NCBI RefSeq assembly: GCF_900182785.1
Contig: NZ_FXTS01000003.1
Span: forward strand, 507,364 to 571,363
Source of the DNA: Oceanospirillum linum
GTDB taxonomy: Bacteria; Pseudomonadota; Gammaproteobacteria; Pseudomonadales; Halomonadaceae
Reading direction: 5' to 3'
Length of the DNA stretch: 64,000 nucleotides
This document shows positions 53,112 to 61,835 of this stretch, piece by piece. Each line of letters opens with the position of its first letter. Within the stretch, counting starts at the first letter, position 1. Below the pieces are notes generated by a model, which searched no databases, was not told the origin of the DNA, and saw only the letters and a program-made list of their open reading frames with translations. A program made the translations under genes and the position numbers.

Positions 53112-54425
53112 TTACTGCTGTTCCGCAGGTTTTTGCAGTACGGCGTAAAAGAAACCATCGTGTCCCTGTGGCTGGGGTAACAGTTGTTGACCAAAGTCAG
53201 TCCCGTGACCAAAAGGCACCGCCCGAGGCCCGATCAGGCGGGCGTCAGAGGCTGATAAAAACTGCTGGATATTGCCTGAATTCTCCATGGATAAAACCGA
53301 GCAGGTAGCATAAACCAGGATGCCCCCCGGTTTAAGTGTTTTCCAGAGTAGCTGGAGCATAGATTGCTGTAACTCAGCTAATGCCGGAATATCCGCTTTA
53401 CGGCGCAGCCATTTAATGTCCGGATGGCGACGAATAACACCTGTTGCAGAGCAGGGGGCATCCAGCAGAATACGATCAAAGAGTTGCCCGTCCCACCAGT
53501 TATCCAGATCCGTAACATCTGAGCAGTGTAGCTCGGCATTCAGGCCAAGACGCTCGAAGTTCTCCTCCACTCGCTGCAGGCGGCGGGCTTCACTGTCGAC
53601 CGCTACGACAGATGCATCTGGCATTCTCTCCAGTATGTGTGCTGTTTTTCCGCCGGGGGCACAGCAGGCATCTAATACCCGTTGACCGGGCTCCAGTTGC
53701 AGTAACTGTACCGATAACTGAGCGGCCTCATCCTGAACGCTGATCACACCATCAGCAAAACCTGGCAATGAGGTTACATCCAGAGCTTTATCCAGTTGAA
53801 TACCGTCGAGGGAGTAGTCACAGGCATTCGCATCAATCTGGGCCGCTTTCAGCTGATTCAGGTATTCGTCGCGGTTAGCCTTACTGTGACTGACCCTCAG
53901 AGTCATGGGCGGATGCAGGTTGTTCGCCTGAGCGATCTGTTGCCACTGCTCCGGCCAGTCTTCTTTCAGATGGTTCAGTAACCAGTTCGGATGGGCCAGG
54001 CGGGCGGCATCAGAGCGTTCCAGTTCAGCCAGAAGCTGTTCTCCTTCCCGCTGGAAACGTCGCAGGCAACCGTTAAGTACCCCTTTGGCCCACTGCTTTT
54101 TGATATCCACAGCACCCTGTACGGTTTCATTAATAGCGGCATGAGCCGGAATTCGCATATAGTGCAGCTGATAAAGGCCGACCAGCAGCAGGAGGTCAAT
54201 ATCTCTGTCTTTAGCCTTGAACGGTTTTTCCAGCAGCTGGTTGCGAACGCCTTCCAGTTGAGTCAGCCAGCGTAAGGTGCCGAAACAAAGTTCCTGTAGC
54301 AGCCCCCGATCCTGATCAGGGACGTTGTCCAGATGCTTCGGCAAGGTGGTAGACAGGGAGTCCTGCTGTGAAACCACAGGTAAAAGCGCCTGCACTGCTG
54401 CGACACGAACATTGGGACGAGCCAT
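53112..54425 (-). CDS. rsmB: 16S rRNA (cytosine-967-C5)-methyltransferase
   Basis: A 437-residue enzyme methylating C967 of 16S rRNA. The N-terminal NusB-like helical domain (about 1-140) contains RVAAVQALLPV and LQELCFGTLRW. The methyltransferase domain has DACCAPGGKTAHILE (SAM loop), LLDAPCSATGVIRRHPDIKW with one catalytic Cys and YATCSVLSMEN with the second. Length fits E. coli RsmB (429). It lies between fmt and trkA. Confidence 0.95.
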   Translation of the reverse strand: MARPNVRVAAVQALLPVVSQQDSLSTTLPKHLDNVPDQDRGLLQELCFGTLRWLTQLEGVRNQLLEKPFKAKDRDIDLLLLVGLYQLHYMRIPAHAAINETVQGAVDIKKQWAKGVLNGCLRRFQREGEQLLAELERSDAARLAHPNWLLNHLKEDWPEQWQQIAQANNLHPPMTLRVSHSKANRDEYLNQLKAAQIDANACDYSLDGIQLDKALDVTSLPGFADGVISVQDEAAQLSVQLLQLEPGQRVLDACCAPGGKTAHILERMPDASVVAVDSEARRLQRVEENFERLGLNAELHCSDVTDLDNWWDGQLFDRILLDAPCSATGVIRRHPDIKWLRRKADIPALAELQQSMLQLLWKTLKPGGILVYATCSVLSMENSGNIQQFLSASDARLIGPRAVPFGHGTDFGQQLLPQPQGHDGFFYAVLQKPAEQQ

Positions 54426-54511
54426 AAAATATACCGCCGTAATCTGCTAAAAAGCCCCTGCAAAAAGCAGAGGCCGGACTATTCAATCAACGCCTGCGAT
54501 GCCAGAAGGAG

Positions 54512-55468
54512 CTATGATCCTAGCTGGGTTTCACCGGCCACAAACAGGTTTTTACCTGAGTTTAAGATATCCACAACCGAAAGTGCTTTTTTACCTGGCA
54601 GTTGCAGGTTCTTTATGCACAGGGAGCCCTGGCCACACGCAATGCGCAGGCCGGATTTATCGATACTGATGACCGTTCCCGGTGCCAGATCTGAGGCATT
54701 AGCTTCTGGTTCTGCCTGCCAGATACGTAGGGTCTGGCCATCCAGTGTCGTCCAGGATACAGGCCAGGGATTAAAGGCACGAATACAGCGATCAATAAAG
54801 GCGGCATCTTTCGACCAGTCTATTTCCGCTTCAGCTTTGCTCAGCTTCTCAGCATAGTTCGCCAGTGCATCTTCCTGTACTTCCGGTGTGAGAGTGCCTT
54901 TTGCCAGCGCATCAACTGCCTGCTTCAGCGCTTCACCACCCTGAGCCGCCAGTTTGTCATGCAGAGTCTGAGATGTTTCATCCGCTGCGATATCAAGACG
55001 GGTTTTTAGCAGCATAGGGCCGGTGTCCAGACCTGCCTCCATCTGCATAATCGTTACACCGGTTTCTTTATCACCCTGCCAGATAGCGCGTTGAATCGGA
55101 GCTGCACCACGCCAGCGCGGCAGTAGGGAACCGTGCACATTAATACAACCCAGGCGAGGTGTATCCAGTACTACCTGAGGCAGAAGAAGGCCATAGGCTA
55201 CAACCACCATCAGATCGGCATTGTGACTGGCCAGAACCTGTTGGGCTTCTTCATTCCGCAAAGAAACCGGCTGATGAACCGGAATGCCATGTTCCAGCGC
55301 CAGTGCTTTAACCGGAGTCGGTGCCAGTTTACGGCCGCGACCCGCAGGGCGATCCGGTTGGCTGTAAACGGCTACAACCTCATGACGGGTTTCCAACAGG
55401 GCCGTCAGAGAGTGCACCGCAAACTCAGGGGTTCCGGCAAAAATAATGCGCAGGGAATCGGATGTCAT
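54512..55468 (-). CDS. fmt: Methionyl-tRNA formyltransferase
   Basis: A 318-residue enzyme that formylates initiator Met-tRNA. I set the start at ATG 55468 (MTSDSLRIIFAGTPEFAVHSL), preceded by GGAGAT; a 13-codon extension is open upstream. LGCINVHGSLLPRWRGAAPIQRAI holds the catalytic Asn-His, and QMEAGLDTGPML the Asp. The C-terminal OB-like domain (about 210-318) has YAEKLSKAEAEIDW and the RAFNPWP motif. It follows def by 125 bases, the usual pair. Confidence 0.96.
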   Translation of the reverse strand: MTSDSLRIIFAGTPEFAVHSLTALLETRHEVVAVYSQPDRPAGRGRKLAPTPVKALALEHGIPVHQPVSLRNEEAQQVLASHNADLMVVVAYGLLLPQVVLDTPRLGCINVHGSLLPRWRGAAPIQRAIWQGDKETGVTIMQMEAGLDTGPMLLKTRLDIAADETSQTLHDKLAAQGGEALKQAVDALAKGTLTPEVQEDALANYAEKLSKAEAEIDWSKDAAFIDRCIRAFNPWPVSWTTLDGQTLRIWQAEPEANASDLAPGTVISIDKSGLRIACGQGSLCIKNLQLPGKKALSVVDILNSGKNLFVAGETQLGS

Positions 55469-55593
55469 CAGTGGATCTCCACGAAAAGTAACGATCAGTA
55501 AAGTCACCGGCTTCCGACAGCCGGTAGCATAATCAGCTTTGCCAGAAACAGAACAGGCCAGCGGTGGCTGGCCTGGCAGAACTAAAACCGGTA

Positions 55594-56103
55594 TTAGCGG
55601 TTCTGTTCTTTATGGCGCTTATCCATCAGTTTACGCACACGATTACGTTTCATTGTGGACAGATAATCAACAAATACCTTGCCCTGCAGGTGATCACACT
55701 CGTGCTGAATGCAGTGTGCCAGAAGGCCATCGGCTTCCAGTTCATAAGCATCGCCATTACGATCCAGAGCGTTCAGGCGAACGCGCAGCGCGCGTTCAAC
55801 GTCAGCGTAGTACTCAGGAACCGAGAGGCAACCTTCCTGCATCATCTCCGTTTCATCGTCCAGCGGAGTATACTTCGGGTTGATCAGAACATGAGGCTGG
55901 TCACGGTTTTCAGAAACATCAATCACAATAATCTGTTGATGAATGTTGACCTGAGTGGCTGCCAGACCAATTCCGTTGGCATCCAACATGGTTTCAAACA
56001 TATTGTCGACGATCTCGCGGATACTGTCGTCAACCTTTGCCACCGGCTTAGCGACCGTGCGCAGGCGGGTATCCGGGTACTCTAAAATTTCAAGAACTGC
56101 CAT
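55594..56103 (-). CDS. def: Peptide deformylase
   Basis: A 169-residue metalloenzyme, the same length as E. coli Def, that removes formyl from new proteins. The three motifs are present: GIGLAATQ (about 45-52), EGCLSVP (about 90-96) with the metal Cys, and QHECDHLQG (about 132-140) with two metal His and the catalytic Glu. It is the first gene of the def-fmt-rsmB-trkA-trkH row. AAGG lies before ATG. Two small hairpins are visible in its leader (near 56123-56135 and 56153-56169). Confidence 0.97.
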   Translation of the reverse strand: MAVLEILEYPDTRLRTVAKPVAKVDDSIREIVDNMFETMLDANGIGLAATQVNIHQQIIVIDVSENRDQPHVLINPKYTPLDDETEMMQEGCLSVPEYYADVERALRVRLNALDRNGDAYELEADGLLAHCIQHECDHLQGKVFVDYLSTMKRNRVRKLMDKRHKEQNR

Positions 56104-56469
56104 GGCATTTGCCTTTATTAATACTGTCTGGGACAGATCTGCTCTGTTTCAACACTGCTTTCAGCAGTGCATAGGTGTCACTCTGTCCGGATAATTTTTG
56201 TCTCGGGAAGCGTACAATCAGCCGCTTCCGTAAAATTTGACTGGTATTGTAGGGGGGAGGTTCCCCAGGGGCAATCTCTTGAGTGGAATAAGCTTAACTT
56301 CCCGGTCTCTTACTATTGAGCTGTGGCAGAGGATTCTCTGCTGCGGCCTGAGTGCGCTACACTGCTATTAACACCGTCGTGGTGATGATTAATACTGGTT
56401 ACGCTGGCCTTCTGGTTGCGGTACCTGACCTTGGGCAGCTGCAAAGGATTTATATTAAGGAGCGACAGG
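56104..56469. other. Divergent gap between def and dprA
   Basis: A 366-base gap with two small hairpins near def (CTGTC / GACAG around 56124-56136; CACTGC / GCAGTG at 56153-56169). Many related genomes have a gene for a LysM-domain protein between def and dprA; I found none here. It must contain both promoters; none is obvious. Confidence 0.45.
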
Positions 56470-57750
56470 ATGTCCCCCGAATTTACCTCTGGTGACCGGA
56501 GTAAAGCCTCAATCCAACCCGATATTCAGACCCGTTTGCGCTTTCTTGCATTATCATCCTTGAAAGGTCTTGGCCCTGCGGGTCTAAGAGACCTGTTAGC
56601 CTTTGCTGAGCAGGAGGGCGTGGGCTGTGGCGGCGACGCGTTTTGGCTACTCGTTCTGAACCTGCTGCAAAAACAACAACGTATTTCAACAGATGAGCTG
56701 CATACATTCGAGCAGCGGATCAGCGATCCTTTTAGTGATGGCCTGGTCTGGCCGGAGCGGGACGGTGTACTCGAATGGCTGCAGGGCCACCCAAGCCGCC
56801 AGCTGTTAGCGTTAGGGCAGAGCAGCTACCCCTATCTGTTATCTGAAATATCAGATCCACCACTACTGCTTTATCTGCAGGGTGATGCAGAGCTCCTGCA
56901 CAAACCTCAGTTAGCCATTGTGGGGGCTCGGCGACCTACTGCCATCGGATTATCAGATGCCAGGGCTTTTGCTGGTGCGCTGACAGAGCTGGGCTGGGCC
57001 ATTACAAGCGGTTTAGCCGAAGGCATCGATGCAGCAGCCCATCAGGGTGCCCTGCAGGCCAATGGTAAAACCCTTGCGGTATTGGGTACCGGAATCGATC
57101 GCTGTTATCCTGCCCGCCATAAAAGTCTGCAACAGGCCGTGGCCAATGCTGGTTTGCTGGTCAGTGAATATCCTTTGGGTACGCCACCAAGGGGCCCGAA
57201 CTTTCCCCGGCGAAACCGTATTGTCAGCGGTTTGAGTGTTGGGCTTCTGGTGGTTGAAGCAGCTCTGAAAAGCGGTTCCCTGATCAGTGCCCGGCTTGCC
57301 AGTGAGCAGGGCCGGGAGGTGTTTGCCATACCGGGTTCGATTCATCAGGCCCAGAGCAAAGGTTGCCATCAGCTGATTAAGCAGGGAGCGAAACTGACCG
57401 AAACCGTGATGGATATGCATGAGGAACTGAGTCACTGGTTGCAGAGTGCCGCTCCGATGCCTGTTCATTCTGAACCGTTCGGTTCTGCCGCTGTTGATCC
57501 ACAAAGATCCCTTTTCAGTAAAGCAGCGGCTTCAGGCAATAGCAGTAAGCGATCAGAGGATCGCAGTCCGGAGGAATTTGCCTCGCCGGAAGCCTATCAG
57601 ATCTGGCAGGCAGTGAAAGCTGGTGCAGGAAACCTGGATGAATTGGTGCTGCACTGTCAGATGGAGGCTCCACAGATCAGTCAGCATTGCCTGATGCTGG
57701 AGATGCAGGGGTTTCTGAGTCAGAACGCAGGGCGATGGCAGACTGCCTAA
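56470..57750 (+). CDS. dprA: DNA processing protein DprA
   Basis: A 426-residue Rossmann-fold protein that protects incoming single-stranded DNA and loads RecA during transformation. The start at ATG 56470 (MSPEFTSGDRSK) is set by AAGGAG seven bases upstream. LAIVGARRPTAIGLSDARAF (about 145-164), SGLAEGIDAAAHQGAL, GTGIDRCYPARH and FPRRNRIVSGLS are family stretches; a SAM-like helical domain comes first (RFLALSSLKGLGPAGL) and a winged-helix-like domain at the end (EEFASPEAYQIWQAV). Longer than many DprA (about 370). Confidence 0.93.
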   Translation: MSPEFTSGDRSKASIQPDIQTRLRFLALSSLKGLGPAGLRDLLAFAEQEGVGCGGDAFWLLVLNLLQKQQRISTDELHTFEQRISDPFSDGLVWPERDGVLEWLQGHPSRQLLALGQSSYPYLLSEISDPPLLLYLQGDAELLHKPQLAIVGARRPTAIGLSDARAFAGALTELGWAITSGLAEGIDAAAHQGALQANGKTLAVLGTGIDRCYPARHKSLQQAVANAGLLVSEYPLGTPPRGPNFPRRNRIVSGLSVGLLVVEAALKSGSLISARLASEQGREVFAIPGSIHQAQSKGCHQLIKQGAKLTETVMDMHEELSHWLQSAAPMPVHSEPFGSAAVDPQRSLFSKAAASGNSSKRSEDRSPEEFASPEAYQIWQAVKAGAGNLDELVLHCQMEAPQISQHCLMLEMQGFLSQNAGRWQTA

Positions 57751-57950
57751 GTGCTTTACCGGAGCGGAACTTATCCCTGACCCACTTATCTATTGGAGCC
57801 TTATCAGAACGGTTTCGCTTGCATCTCCATAACACCTTGGTTAATTTTTCCCCCGCCTGAAAGGAGAGAGGCAAACCGATCTTTTTGAACTGATATTTCG
57901 ATACTTTGCCGCAGGCTATATTTGACTCCGACATAAGCAGGTAGAACAAC

Positions 57951-58520
57951 GTGGACAAACAACTGATTCAGCAAGCGGCCGATACTCTGAAACAGGGTGG
58001 GGTGATCGCCTATCCCACCGAAGCGGTATGGGGGCTGGGATGTGATCCGCATAATACAAAAGCGATGGAGCAGCTGTTATCACTGAAATCACGGGATCCC
58101 GCCAAAGGGGTTATTCTGATCGCGGCAAGTTATGAACAGGTGCTGCCCTATATGGACTCTTCCTTTATGGAAGGACTTTCCCATGAGAAAAAGTTACAAC
58201 TTACTCACACCTGGCCAGGCCCGAATACATGGTTAGTGCCTCCTTCGGATAAAGTACAGGCTTTGATCAAAGGTCAGCATCCACTGGTGGCGATGCGGGT
58301 AACAGCTCACCCTCTGGTGCGGGCGTTGTGTGAAGCCTTTGGTGGTCCCATTGTTTCCACATCGGCCAACCCGGCGGGAGAAGCCCCGGCGCTGAGCGAA
58401 GAAGATATCCACACCTACTTTGATGATCGTCTGGATTTTGTTTTATCCGGTGAACTGGGTGGGTTGGGTCAGCCAAGCACCATTCGTAATCTGCTGACCG
58501 GTGAAACCCTGCGTCCTTAA
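57951..58520 (+). CDS. tsaC: Threonylcarbamoyl-AMP synthase
   Basis: A 189-residue YrdC-fold enzyme (E. coli TsaC 190) that makes threonylcarbamoyl-AMP for the t6A37 tRNA modification. It starts with GTG (MDKQLIQQAADTLKQGGVIAYPTEAVWGLGCDP); an AGGTAG ribosome site precedes it. KSRDPAKGVILIA, TWPGPNTWLVP and PIVSTSANPAGE are the family marks. It lies 200 bases after dprA and 241 before hemF in the usual dprA-tsaC-hemF-aroE order. Confidence 0.95.
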   Translation: MDKQLIQQAADTLKQGGVIAYPTEAVWGLGCDPHNTKAMEQLLSLKSRDPAKGVILIAASYEQVLPYMDSSFMEGLSHEKKLQLTHTWPGPNTWLVPPSDKVQALIKGQHPLVAMRVTAHPLVRALCEAFGGPIVSTSANPAGEAPALSEEDIHTYFDDRLDFVLSGELGGLGQPSTIRNLLTGETLRP

Positions 58521-58761
58521 TACCGATTTATTATCCACACCCTCCAGTGATTCTGATCTTATCCCCAGCCCTATCCCGTCTCATGCAACCGGAGCTGACA
58601 CCTCTGTCCCTTGTTTCCGCAAGTTATTCCCCCTAGTATTTGCGGCAACTTTTTTGATTGGGTTTCCTGCCCGGAGCCTCCATATCTTTTTTCTCAGTCC
58701 GGCTCTGTGATCGATCGCTTTTTTAAGAGTCTGGCTGAGACGTTAACCACCGGAGAACATC

Positions 58762-59679
58762 ATGAGTGCTGTCGATTTTGAAGCCGTTAAATCCTATCTG
58801 CTTGATCTGCAGGATCGTATCTGTGCGGGGCTTGCTGAAGAAGATGGCCAGGTTGGCTTTCAGGAAGATAACTGGCAGCGTGAACAGGGTGGCGGCGGTC
58901 GTACCCGTTTGATCACCGAGGGTGCGGTGTTTGAAAAAGGCGGCGTGAATTTCTCCCATGTATTTGGTGGAAAACTACCCCCAAGTGCATCTGCAGTTCG
59001 TCCTGAACTGGCAGGTCGGAGTTTTCATGCGGCAGGCGTTTCTTTGGTGATGCATCCCGAAAACCCTTATGTACCAACCTCCCATATGAATGTGCGTATC
59101 TTCGTTGCCGAGAAAGAAGGCGAAGAGCCGGTTTGGTGGTTTGGCGGTGGTTACGATCTGACACCGTATTACGGCTTTGAAGAAGATTGTGTTGCCTGGC
59201 ATCAGGTAGCGAAGCAAGCCTGTGAGCCATTCGGGAAAGAGGTTTATCCGAAGTACAAAAAATGGTGTGACGAGTACTTCTATCTGAAGCATCGTGATGA
59301 AGCCCGAGGCGTCGGTGGTCTCTTTATGGACGATCTGAACGAAGCCACTTTCGGCAGCTTTGAAGAGTGCTTTAAGTTTATTCAGGCGGTGGGTGACAGC
59401 TATCTGGAGGCTTACCGTCCTATCGTTGCCAAGCGTAAAGAGACGCCATTTGGTGAGCGTGAGCGTAAGTTTCAGTGCTACCGTCGCGGTCGCTATGTGG
59501 AGTTCAATCTGGTCTTTGACCGTGGCACCCTGTTCGGCCTGCAATCCGGTGGTCGTACCGAGTCGATCCTGATGTCTCTGCCGCCAGTCGTGCATTGGGA
59601 TTACGGCTATGAGCCGGAAGCGGGCAGTGCCGAAGCTGAGCTTTATGAACGCTTCCTGCCGCACCGTGACTGGGTCTGA
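58762..59679 (+). CDS. hemF: Oxygen-dependent coproporphyrinogen III oxidase
   Basis: A 305-residue cytoplasmic enzyme of haem synthesis that needs O2. Stretches such as NWQREQGGGGRTRLITEGAVFEKGGVNFSHVFG, GRSFHAAGVSLVMHPENPYVPTSHMNVRIF, WWFGGGYDLTPYYGFEEDCVAWHQVAK and CYRRGRYVEFNLVFDRGTLFGLQSGGRTESILMSLPP are almost canonical, with the conserved His and Arg. GGAG precedes the ATG. A terminator follows, so the next genes may form their own unit. Confidence 0.97.
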   Translation: MSAVDFEAVKSYLLDLQDRICAGLAEEDGQVGFQEDNWQREQGGGGRTRLITEGAVFEKGGVNFSHVFGGKLPPSASAVRPELAGRSFHAAGVSLVMHPENPYVPTSHMNVRIFVAEKEGEEPVWWFGGGYDLTPYYGFEEDCVAWHQVAKQACEPFGKEVYPKYKKWCDEYFYLKHRDEARGVGGLFMDDLNEATFGSFEECFKFIQAVGDSYLEAYRPIVAKRKETPFGERERKFQCYRRGRYVEFNLVFDRGTLFGLQSGGRTESILMSLPPVVHWDYGYEPEAGSAEAELYERFLPHRDWV

Positions 59680-59733
59680 TGATCCTGGTTCTTTAACGTA
59701 ATTTCTTAATCTAACCCCTTAACGTAGAGAGCG

Positions 59734-59760
59734 CCGGGGAGTGACCCGCTTCCCGGTTTT
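59734..59760 (+). terminator. Terminator after hemF
   Basis: An 8-bp stem CCGGGGAG / CTTCCCGG (one G-T pair) with a 7-base loop and a T run of four. It lies 54 bases after the hemF stop. Confidence 0.65.
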
Positions 59761-59830
59761 ACACTGTTCCATTTAATAGCTGAAACGTCTGCTGAAAGAC
59801 GTTCCTGAACACCATTGCAGGAGCCAGAAG

Positions 59831-60571
59831 ATGAGCCAACAGGCCGCTAACGAATCGATGCCTACTAACGATACCCAACATAAACTTCAGGTTGCCTACA
59901 TCATGGACCCGCTGTGTGGCTGGTGTTACGCCGCAGCACCGATTGTGGACGCGATGCGAGAGGCGTTTGGTGATCAGCTGCAGTGGCAGATCTATCTGGG
60001 GGGGCTTATTCGTGAGTCCCGGGTTCTGGGGCCACGCTTCTGTGATCATATTCTTGCGGCCAGTCAGCGTATTGAGCAGATTACCGGTCAACCCATCGGT
60101 GCTGACTTTAAGCAGATGATTCAGCAGCCGGGCTGCAAGCTGGACTCCCGTCCGGCCAGTATCGCCATTCACGAGCTGATTCTGCAAGGTGAGCCGGAAA
60201 AGACACTGGATTACATCAAGCGTCTGCAGAACCACCACTTCCGTGAAGGTTTCAGCCTGAATGAAACCGATCTTCTGATCAGCGCTACCGATGGCCTGTT
60301 AGCTGATCAGGCCACTCTGAAAGAGAAGCTGAGTAAACCAGCAACCTGGTCCGACCTGATGGACCCGCTGTTTACTCAGGGTCATAACATGATGACCTCG
60401 TCGGAAGGTCAGGGTTATCCAACTTTTGCCATTAAGTACCGTGGTTGTTACCAGAAAATCCAGCATGAAGATTTTTATGGAGACCCGGAAGGTCTCGTTA
60501 AGGCACTGAAGCCAGTGGTGATGGAAGTGACGTCCGGCCAGGTCGCAACGTCTCAGGTAACGGAGGTTTAA
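59831..60571 (+). CDS. DsbA-family thioredoxin-fold protein
   Basis: A 246-residue protein with a thioredoxin-fold active site CGWC at residues 29-32 (YIMDPLCGWCYAAAP), followed by the long helical insert typical of DsbA-like proteins of the 2-hydroxychromene isomerase/FrnE/SpxH-like group. There is no signal peptide, so it acts in the cytoplasm, unlike true DsbA. The C-terminal part has GQGYPTFAIKYRGCYQKI, with a cis-Pro-type YPTF loop. AGGAG precedes the ATG. It ends two bases before aroE. Function is not known; a redox or adapter role is possible. Confidence 0.85.
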   Translation: MSQQAANESMPTNDTQHKLQVAYIMDPLCGWCYAAAPIVDAMREAFGDQLQWQIYLGGLIRESRVLGPRFCDHILAASQRIEQITGQPIGADFKQMIQQPGCKLDSRPASIAIHELILQGEPEKTLDYIKRLQNHHFREGFSLNETDLLISATDGLLADQATLKEKLSKPATWSDLMDPLFTQGHNMMTSSEGQGYPTFAIKYRGCYQKIQHEDFYGDPEGLVKALKPVVMEVTSGQVATSQVTEV

Positions 60572-60572
60572 G

Positions 60573-61412
60573 ATGACAGACCGTTATGCTGTATTTGGCA
60601 ACCCTATCGCCCACAGCAAATCGCCACAGATCCATCAGGCGTTTGCCCGTCAGACCCAGCAACTGCTGAGCTACGAAGCTTTGCTGGCACCGGTGGATGC
60701 TTTTGCTCAATCCCTGCGTGCTTTTCTGGCGGATCAGGGGCGGGGCTGCAATATCACGGTACCTTTCAAGCAGGATGCTTTTGAAACCGCAGAGCAACTG
60801 ACCGCCCGTGCCCAGCGCGCCGGTGCCGTGAACACGCTTTGGCTGGCGGAAGATGGTAAGCTTTGGGGCGATACCACAGATGGTGTTGGCCTGGTGCGTG
60901 ACCTGACCGATAATCAGCAGGTTGGTATCAGTGGTCAGCGGGTACTGATTTTGGGAGCCGGTGGCGCGGTGCGCGGTGTTATCGAACCGATTCTGGAGCA
61001 GAAACCGGCTTCCGTGGTGATTGCTAACCGTACCGTTTCCAAAGCGGAAGCGCTCGTTGATATCTTTAAAGACCTGGTGCCGGAAGGTTGCACCCTTTCT
61101 GCCTGTGGGTTTAGCGATCTTGAAGGCCGGCAGTTTGATCGGGTCATCAATGGTACGGCGGCCAGCCTGGCCGGTGATCTGCCTCCGCTACCGGATAGTC
61201 TGCTGGCAGCTAACGCAGCCTGCTACGACATGATGTACGGTGCAGAAACCACGGTCTTTAACCGGTGGGCACTGGGGCATGGCGCGGCCAAGGTGATGGA
61301 TGGCCTGGGTATGCTGGTGGAGCAGGCTGCCGAGTCGTTCCGTATCTGGCGTGGCGTTCAGCCTGATACCACAGAGGTACTGGCGGATCTGAGGGCGCAG
61401 TTGAAAGGCTGA
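60573..61412 (+). CDS. aroE: Shikimate dehydrogenase
   Basis: A 279-residue NADP-dependent enzyme (E. coli 272) of the shikimate pathway. YAVFGNPIAHSKSPQIHQAFARQ (about 4-26) is the substrate Ser-x-Ser site, NITVPFKQDAF (about 63-73) holds the catalytic Lys, and LGAGGAVRGVI with NRTVSKAE (Arg/Thr/Lys for NADP) follow; DMMYGAETTVF and GLGMLVEQAAESF close it. The GGAGG site is inside the end of the previous gene, so they are coupled. Confidence 0.96.
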   Translation: MTDRYAVFGNPIAHSKSPQIHQAFARQTQQLLSYEALLAPVDAFAQSLRAFLADQGRGCNITVPFKQDAFETAEQLTARAQRAGAVNTLWLAEDGKLWGDTTDGVGLVRDLTDNQQVGISGQRVLILGAGGAVRGVIEPILEQKPASVVIANRTVSKAEALVDIFKDLVPEGCTLSACGFSDLEGRQFDRVINGTAASLAGDLPPLPDSLLAANAACYDMMYGAETTVFNRWALGHGAAKVMDGLGMLVEQAAESFRIWRGVQPDTTEVLADLRAQLKG

Positions 61413-61433
61413 TCGGTTAATACGGAATCAGTA

Positions 61434-61496
61434 TGTGGGTCGGGCTTTAGCCCGTCAGTTGTTTTTAACGGCTGACGCCCTGAAGGGCGACCCACA
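61434..61496. repeat. REP-like double palindrome
   Basis: A 63-base element whose ends TGTGGGTC and GACCCACA and next bases (CGTCAG / CTGACG) are inverted copies. Each arm has its own small hairpin: GGGCTTTAGCCC on the left and GCCCTGAAGGGC on the right, with 13 bases (TTGTTTTTAACGG) in between. This form is typical of gammaproteobacterial REP sequences, often moved by RAYT transposases. It lies between the converging aroE and small membrane-protein genes, where it may also stop transcription. It is the only copy I saw in the window. Confidence 0.65.
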
Positions 61497-61510
61497 CTCC
61501 ACGGTCTGAA

Positions 61511-61789
61511 TCAGCGCTTCTTATAAAGCCCGATCAGGCACAGCACCAAGCCCAGCATCGACAACAGGATACCGCTGTTCACCAGCAGCGGCTGACGCTC
61601 AGAGAAGGGGACGAAAATGGTGCGTCCTTCGATGCATTCGCCCACCCGGTAATCAAAGCCCATGCCTTCAGCAATACACTTCTGGACTTCGGTCAGTTCT
61701 GCCCAGTAGCCACTCATCATAGCGACGGATGGGACAACCATTAACGCTAAGCCCCAAAGTACCCAGCGGTTTTTAATCGAATACATCAT
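61511..61789 (-). CDS. Small two-segment membrane protein, function unknown
   Basis: A 92-residue protein with two hydrophobic segments (about 10-28, WVLWGLALMVVPSVAMM, and 71-89, GILLSMLGLVLCLIGLY) and a polar middle (about 30-65) holding two cysteines (AEGMGFDYRVGECIEG). The middle probably lies in the periplasm, with a basic KKR end inside. It follows the M48 protease gene by 46 bases on the same strand and may be co-transcribed. I do not recognise it. Confidence 0.65.
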   Translation of the reverse strand: MMYSIKNRWVLWGLALMVVPSVAMMSGYWAELTEVQKCIAEGMGFDYRVGECIEGRTIFVPFSERQPLLVNSGILLSMLGLVLCLIGLYKKR

Positions 61790-61835
61790 CTCGTTTTGCG
61801 TTACCTTTTAAATCATCAGTTGCTGATCGGACAGA

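Noticed and set aside
57013..57504. 163-codon open frame antisense to dprA
   Set aside because: Fully inside dprA with no own ribosome site or family likeness.
57677..57958. 93-codon minus-strand frame between dprA and tsaC
   Set aside because: Overlaps the end of dprA, no ribosome site, no likeness; the gap itself looks non-coding.
58531..58539. Perfect DnaA box TTATCCACA before hemF
   Set aside because: A single box without AT-rich tract or neighbours; expected by chance in a window this long.
58975..59664. 229-codon open frame antisense to hemF
   Set aside because: Inside a near-canonical hemF; product has no recognisable domain.
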